A stretch of DNA of 64,000 nt from Enoplolaimus lenunculus (lineage: Eukaryota; Nematoda; Enoplea; Enoplida; Thoracostomopsidae). The DNA lies in NCBI GenBank assembly GCA_030248215.1, contig JASANG010000973.1, positions 17,189 through 81,188 on the forward strand. Reading direction: 5' to 3'. The translations under genes and the position numbers were made by a program. The notes below the pieces were generated by a model. It was not told the DNA's origin, did not search any database, and saw only the letters and a list, made by a program, of their open reading frames with translations. Position 1 is the first letter of the stretch, and every line of letters begins with the position of its first letter. Positions 61,442 through 64,000 of the stretch are shown one piece after another.

Positions 61442-61811
61442 CACTGTAAATTTTTAGCGAATTGATTTCATTTCAGAATGAGTTGAATCATTAAGACTGA
61501 GATTTAGTTCTTTCAAAACTAGAAAACTCCGAATTGGTAGAACTCATTTTTGAGTCAATTAATATGTAGTCGACTCACCGGGAATTGAATCGGCAGAGAG
61601 TGAGTACATTGTTTACCGTTATTAACTCAGAAATAACCAGATTCTTAGCCTAAGCCGTCTAAGCCTAAACCAAAGCCTAAGCCGAAACGTAAAGAAAGAG
61701 CTTATACTCCAGCGTGAGCCTACGTCTAAGCAAAATAATTAAAGTTTAAGCTTGCTCTATTGCAGACCCGCTGAAAAACGTTCCGCACCTAATTTTCACA
61801 TGGGTCAAAAT
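61442..61811. mobile_element. TGAGTT-rich MITE joined to a reverse TTAGGC-core MITE
   Basis: 61442-61642 is the first four-fifths of the TGAGTT family and stops at AACTCAGAAATAACC. 61645-61811 is a minus-strand TTAGGC-core MITE with CCTAAGCC words, GCTTGCTCTATTGCAGACCC and AAAAACGTTCCGCACCTAAT. Confidence 0.7.
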
Positions 61812-62822
61812 TTTTGACCGAATTATTAAATAGAAATACCTGAGCTTTAGTTGTACAACTTTCAATACAGTCAGCTTTATATGGCGTTGACAGAGATACC
61901 AGACCAGCTATCGGTATCTTAATGAATTTTACAACAACCTATGCGACTCTGATAAAGCATTCGGATAATATGTATTCAAATTTAACATAACTGAAAATTT
62001 TGAAACTCATATCATTTGGCATTGCTCAACCTTTGCAAGCGTCCTCCGTTATTTATTAATCTAAGTTGGAACCAAATAAATCCATCCGCATGTGCATCAA
62101 TTTGCTGTTTTTCCTATTTTACATACACAAATCAGCTGTACAAAACTCAGCAAACTAGCAGTTATCTCTAACAGTGGCCAGGGCGGGAACAGCCACCGTC
62201 ATACCCCCCATTTGGAGGCCCACATCTAAACGAGCCCCACCCTAACTGGTTGAAGCAAAACGCCAAAATTTTAGATTGCGTCTAGTTTTTCGCTCGCTTT
62301 GCTCTCAAGTTTGGGCGGGCTCTCAGCCCTGTCTGCTCCGACACTGACAGTAGCGATGCAATATTGTAATTGGCTCGTTTTGAAATGCTTCTGGTGTCGA
62401 AAATGAATTCCCTCCAGTAAAGTTTCGCTCAGAAAAACATCACTGTCGATGCATTATGTCCCAATGCTACTAAAGAGTGCGGTTGTATATAAAGTGTACA
62501 GAAACACCTGCTCCTGTTACACTGAATGAAAATTCTAAACTATTCAAATTCACAATAAGAAAACATTTGCCAAATAAACTCTAAATTTCAATACGTTTTA
62601 ATATTAACAGTGCTTTACCGAATTTTCCAATAACAAAATAAATAATGTAAACTCTGAAAAACTGACAAAAACTGTCAAAACACACGGTCCAACACATTCT
62701 ACAACGCCAAAAACATCGCATAGTTCTGATCTATACCGCATACACCACCATTCTAGTTTTGTAAATGAAATACAATTTTGACCTGTAGCCTGTTTAACAA
62801 CCAAAAAGGCTATATCTAGGGC

Positions 62823-63050
62823 CCATATTCTCAAATGCATATAGCACCTATCACTAGTTAGTAATAGGTTTTCAATCTAACGACCTGCTGCAATTGTAGA
62901 TTGCAAAATATGCACAGGCGTAGCGAAAATCGAAAGCAATACATGTGCTGAATTTGAACGCTCAACAATTCTGGGTTCGAAAGTTACAACACCTATCACC
63001 AACTGGTAATAGGTGCTGTTCACACTTGAGAATACGGGCTAAGGTTGTTA
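62823..63050. mobile_element. Foldback element with internal CACCTATCAC palindromes
   Basis: Arms of about 50 bp: GGCCCATATTCTCAAATGCA with AGCACCTATCACTAGTTAGT on the left, and the inverse (TGGTAATAGGTGCTG, ACTTGAGAATACGGGCT) on the right. Each arm holds its own small palindrome. Half copies at 4985-5025, 38300-38330, 39005-39050 and 42565-42620. Confidence 0.6.
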
Positions 63051-63857
63051 ACATCGCCGATGCCGTGGACGCGGTATTGACCAAATCTATCAAAGGAGGT
63101 TGCCACAAATTTTGCCCAGTATTCTCCAACAATATGTCGTACAGCACTTGAAAGCTAGGCAATCATTCTTCCTAATATTAATATGTTGTGATCTGTCTAT
63201 ACTTTATACGAGGTCTCTCAGTCGACAATCCAAATTTTGAATACGACGGTGGGTGTAAAGGCTTACAAGGATCGAGTCACCTTTTGGTTTTACTCAAAAA
63301 TTTACAGTAGCTCGTGGTGCTATTCAATTTTGTGTTCAAAACCGTGAGTTAAATTCTATCATCGCTGCTGCTGCGGTTAAAAAACGATTTGTGATACGCG
63401 TGCCGTATCGACAGATGATTACAAAAACCGTATTCTACGCGCAGTGTTTATCAACTCAAACACTGCAAAAAAATCAGTCATACAGTCATTTTTCGGCACA
63501 AAAAACTTCAGCTTCTACGAGTCGGAAGTTTGAAATATCAAGAAAACAAACGCACTGGGGGGGGGGGGGGGTGGGGCCAGGGGGACGTGAACCTTGTGGT
63601 GGAGTTATAAACCCATTATTAACCGATGCACCTCGTTGTATATACCCAAATAATATTGTACCATAAACAGATCTTGAGGGAGGGACCGTGGGTGTTATGC
63701 TCGTTGAACTCGTTCCGAAACAGATATCCGAAAAAATGTTTGAAAAATCCGCAATTAGGAGAGGTTAACCCACTTGTGAACCTAAACCTGATTTTTTACC
63801 TCACCCCCTCATTGCAAACTTAGAATAACATAGCTTCAAAGTCACTGATAATTTAAA
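63051..63857. other. Unassigned; contains a G homopolymer
   Basis: A run of G at 63558-63571 and AT-rich DNA. No gene recognised. Confidence 0.4.
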
Positions 63858-64000
63858 CACTGGCGGATCCAGATGAGGGAGTCTGCTGGCGGGGACGTAA
63901 GCCACCCCCGTCAAAAAACGTTTTTGAAACGCAATGGTTAGGTTTTTATACCTTACAATTTTTTTCCACTCTCAAAAAAATTGGCACATGTATAGCGTAC
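63858..64000 (+). mobile_element. MITE with GGCGGATCCA end, cut by window edge
   Basis: CACTGGCGGATCCAGATGAG, GTCTGCTGGCGGGGACG and TTTTTGAAACGCAATGG match the start of 22853-23150. Confidence 0.55.

Overview
The window is animal nuclear DNA: AT-rich, gene-poor and crowded with short non-autonomous DNA transposons. It holds two convincing protein genes, both on the + strand. Positions 1-15756 carry the 3' part of an animal-type multidomain fatty acid synthase (FASN), from the enoyl reductase to the stop codon. It has 16 exons whose phases join into one open frame of 996 residues. Positions 56681-58765 carry a single-exon 694-residue rhodopsin-class GPCR resembling the myosuppressin/FMRFamide-type peptide receptors. 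Organism: tentatively a nematode with a large, repeat-rich genome. The hints are TTAGGC (the nematode telomere motif) recurring across the window, TTTCAG- and TTACAG-type intron acceptors, and a receptor of a class expanded in nematodes. None is decisive, because the TTAGGC blocks sit inside a dispersed transposon rather than at a telomere. 

Layout. 1-15.8 kb: FASN, with introns of 0.3-1.6 kb, most carrying recognisable transposon copies. 15.8-56.6 kb: about 41 kb without a recognisable gene, made of interleaved MITE copies, tRNA-derived repeats, tandem arrays and unassigned AT-rich DNA. One short exon-like open frame at 16.48 kb is the only host-like coding hint there. 56.7-58.8 kb: the receptor. 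58.8-64 kb: more MITEs, the last cut by the window edge. 

The repeat fraction is the most informative part. I separate at least eleven families by comparing copies within the window: a TTAGGC-cored MITE; a long-palindrome MITE with TA target duplications; a TGAGTT-rich MITE; a GACCCG-end MITE of about 450 bp with TA duplications; a GC-rich family and a 678-bp element that both leave TAA duplications; a 271-bp element with inverted ends and an internal tRNA-type promoter; a tRNA-Leu-like repeat; and several smaller foldbacks. Nested insertions with clear target duplications give a relative order of activity. FASN and the receptor are not functionally linked; their proximity looks incidental.
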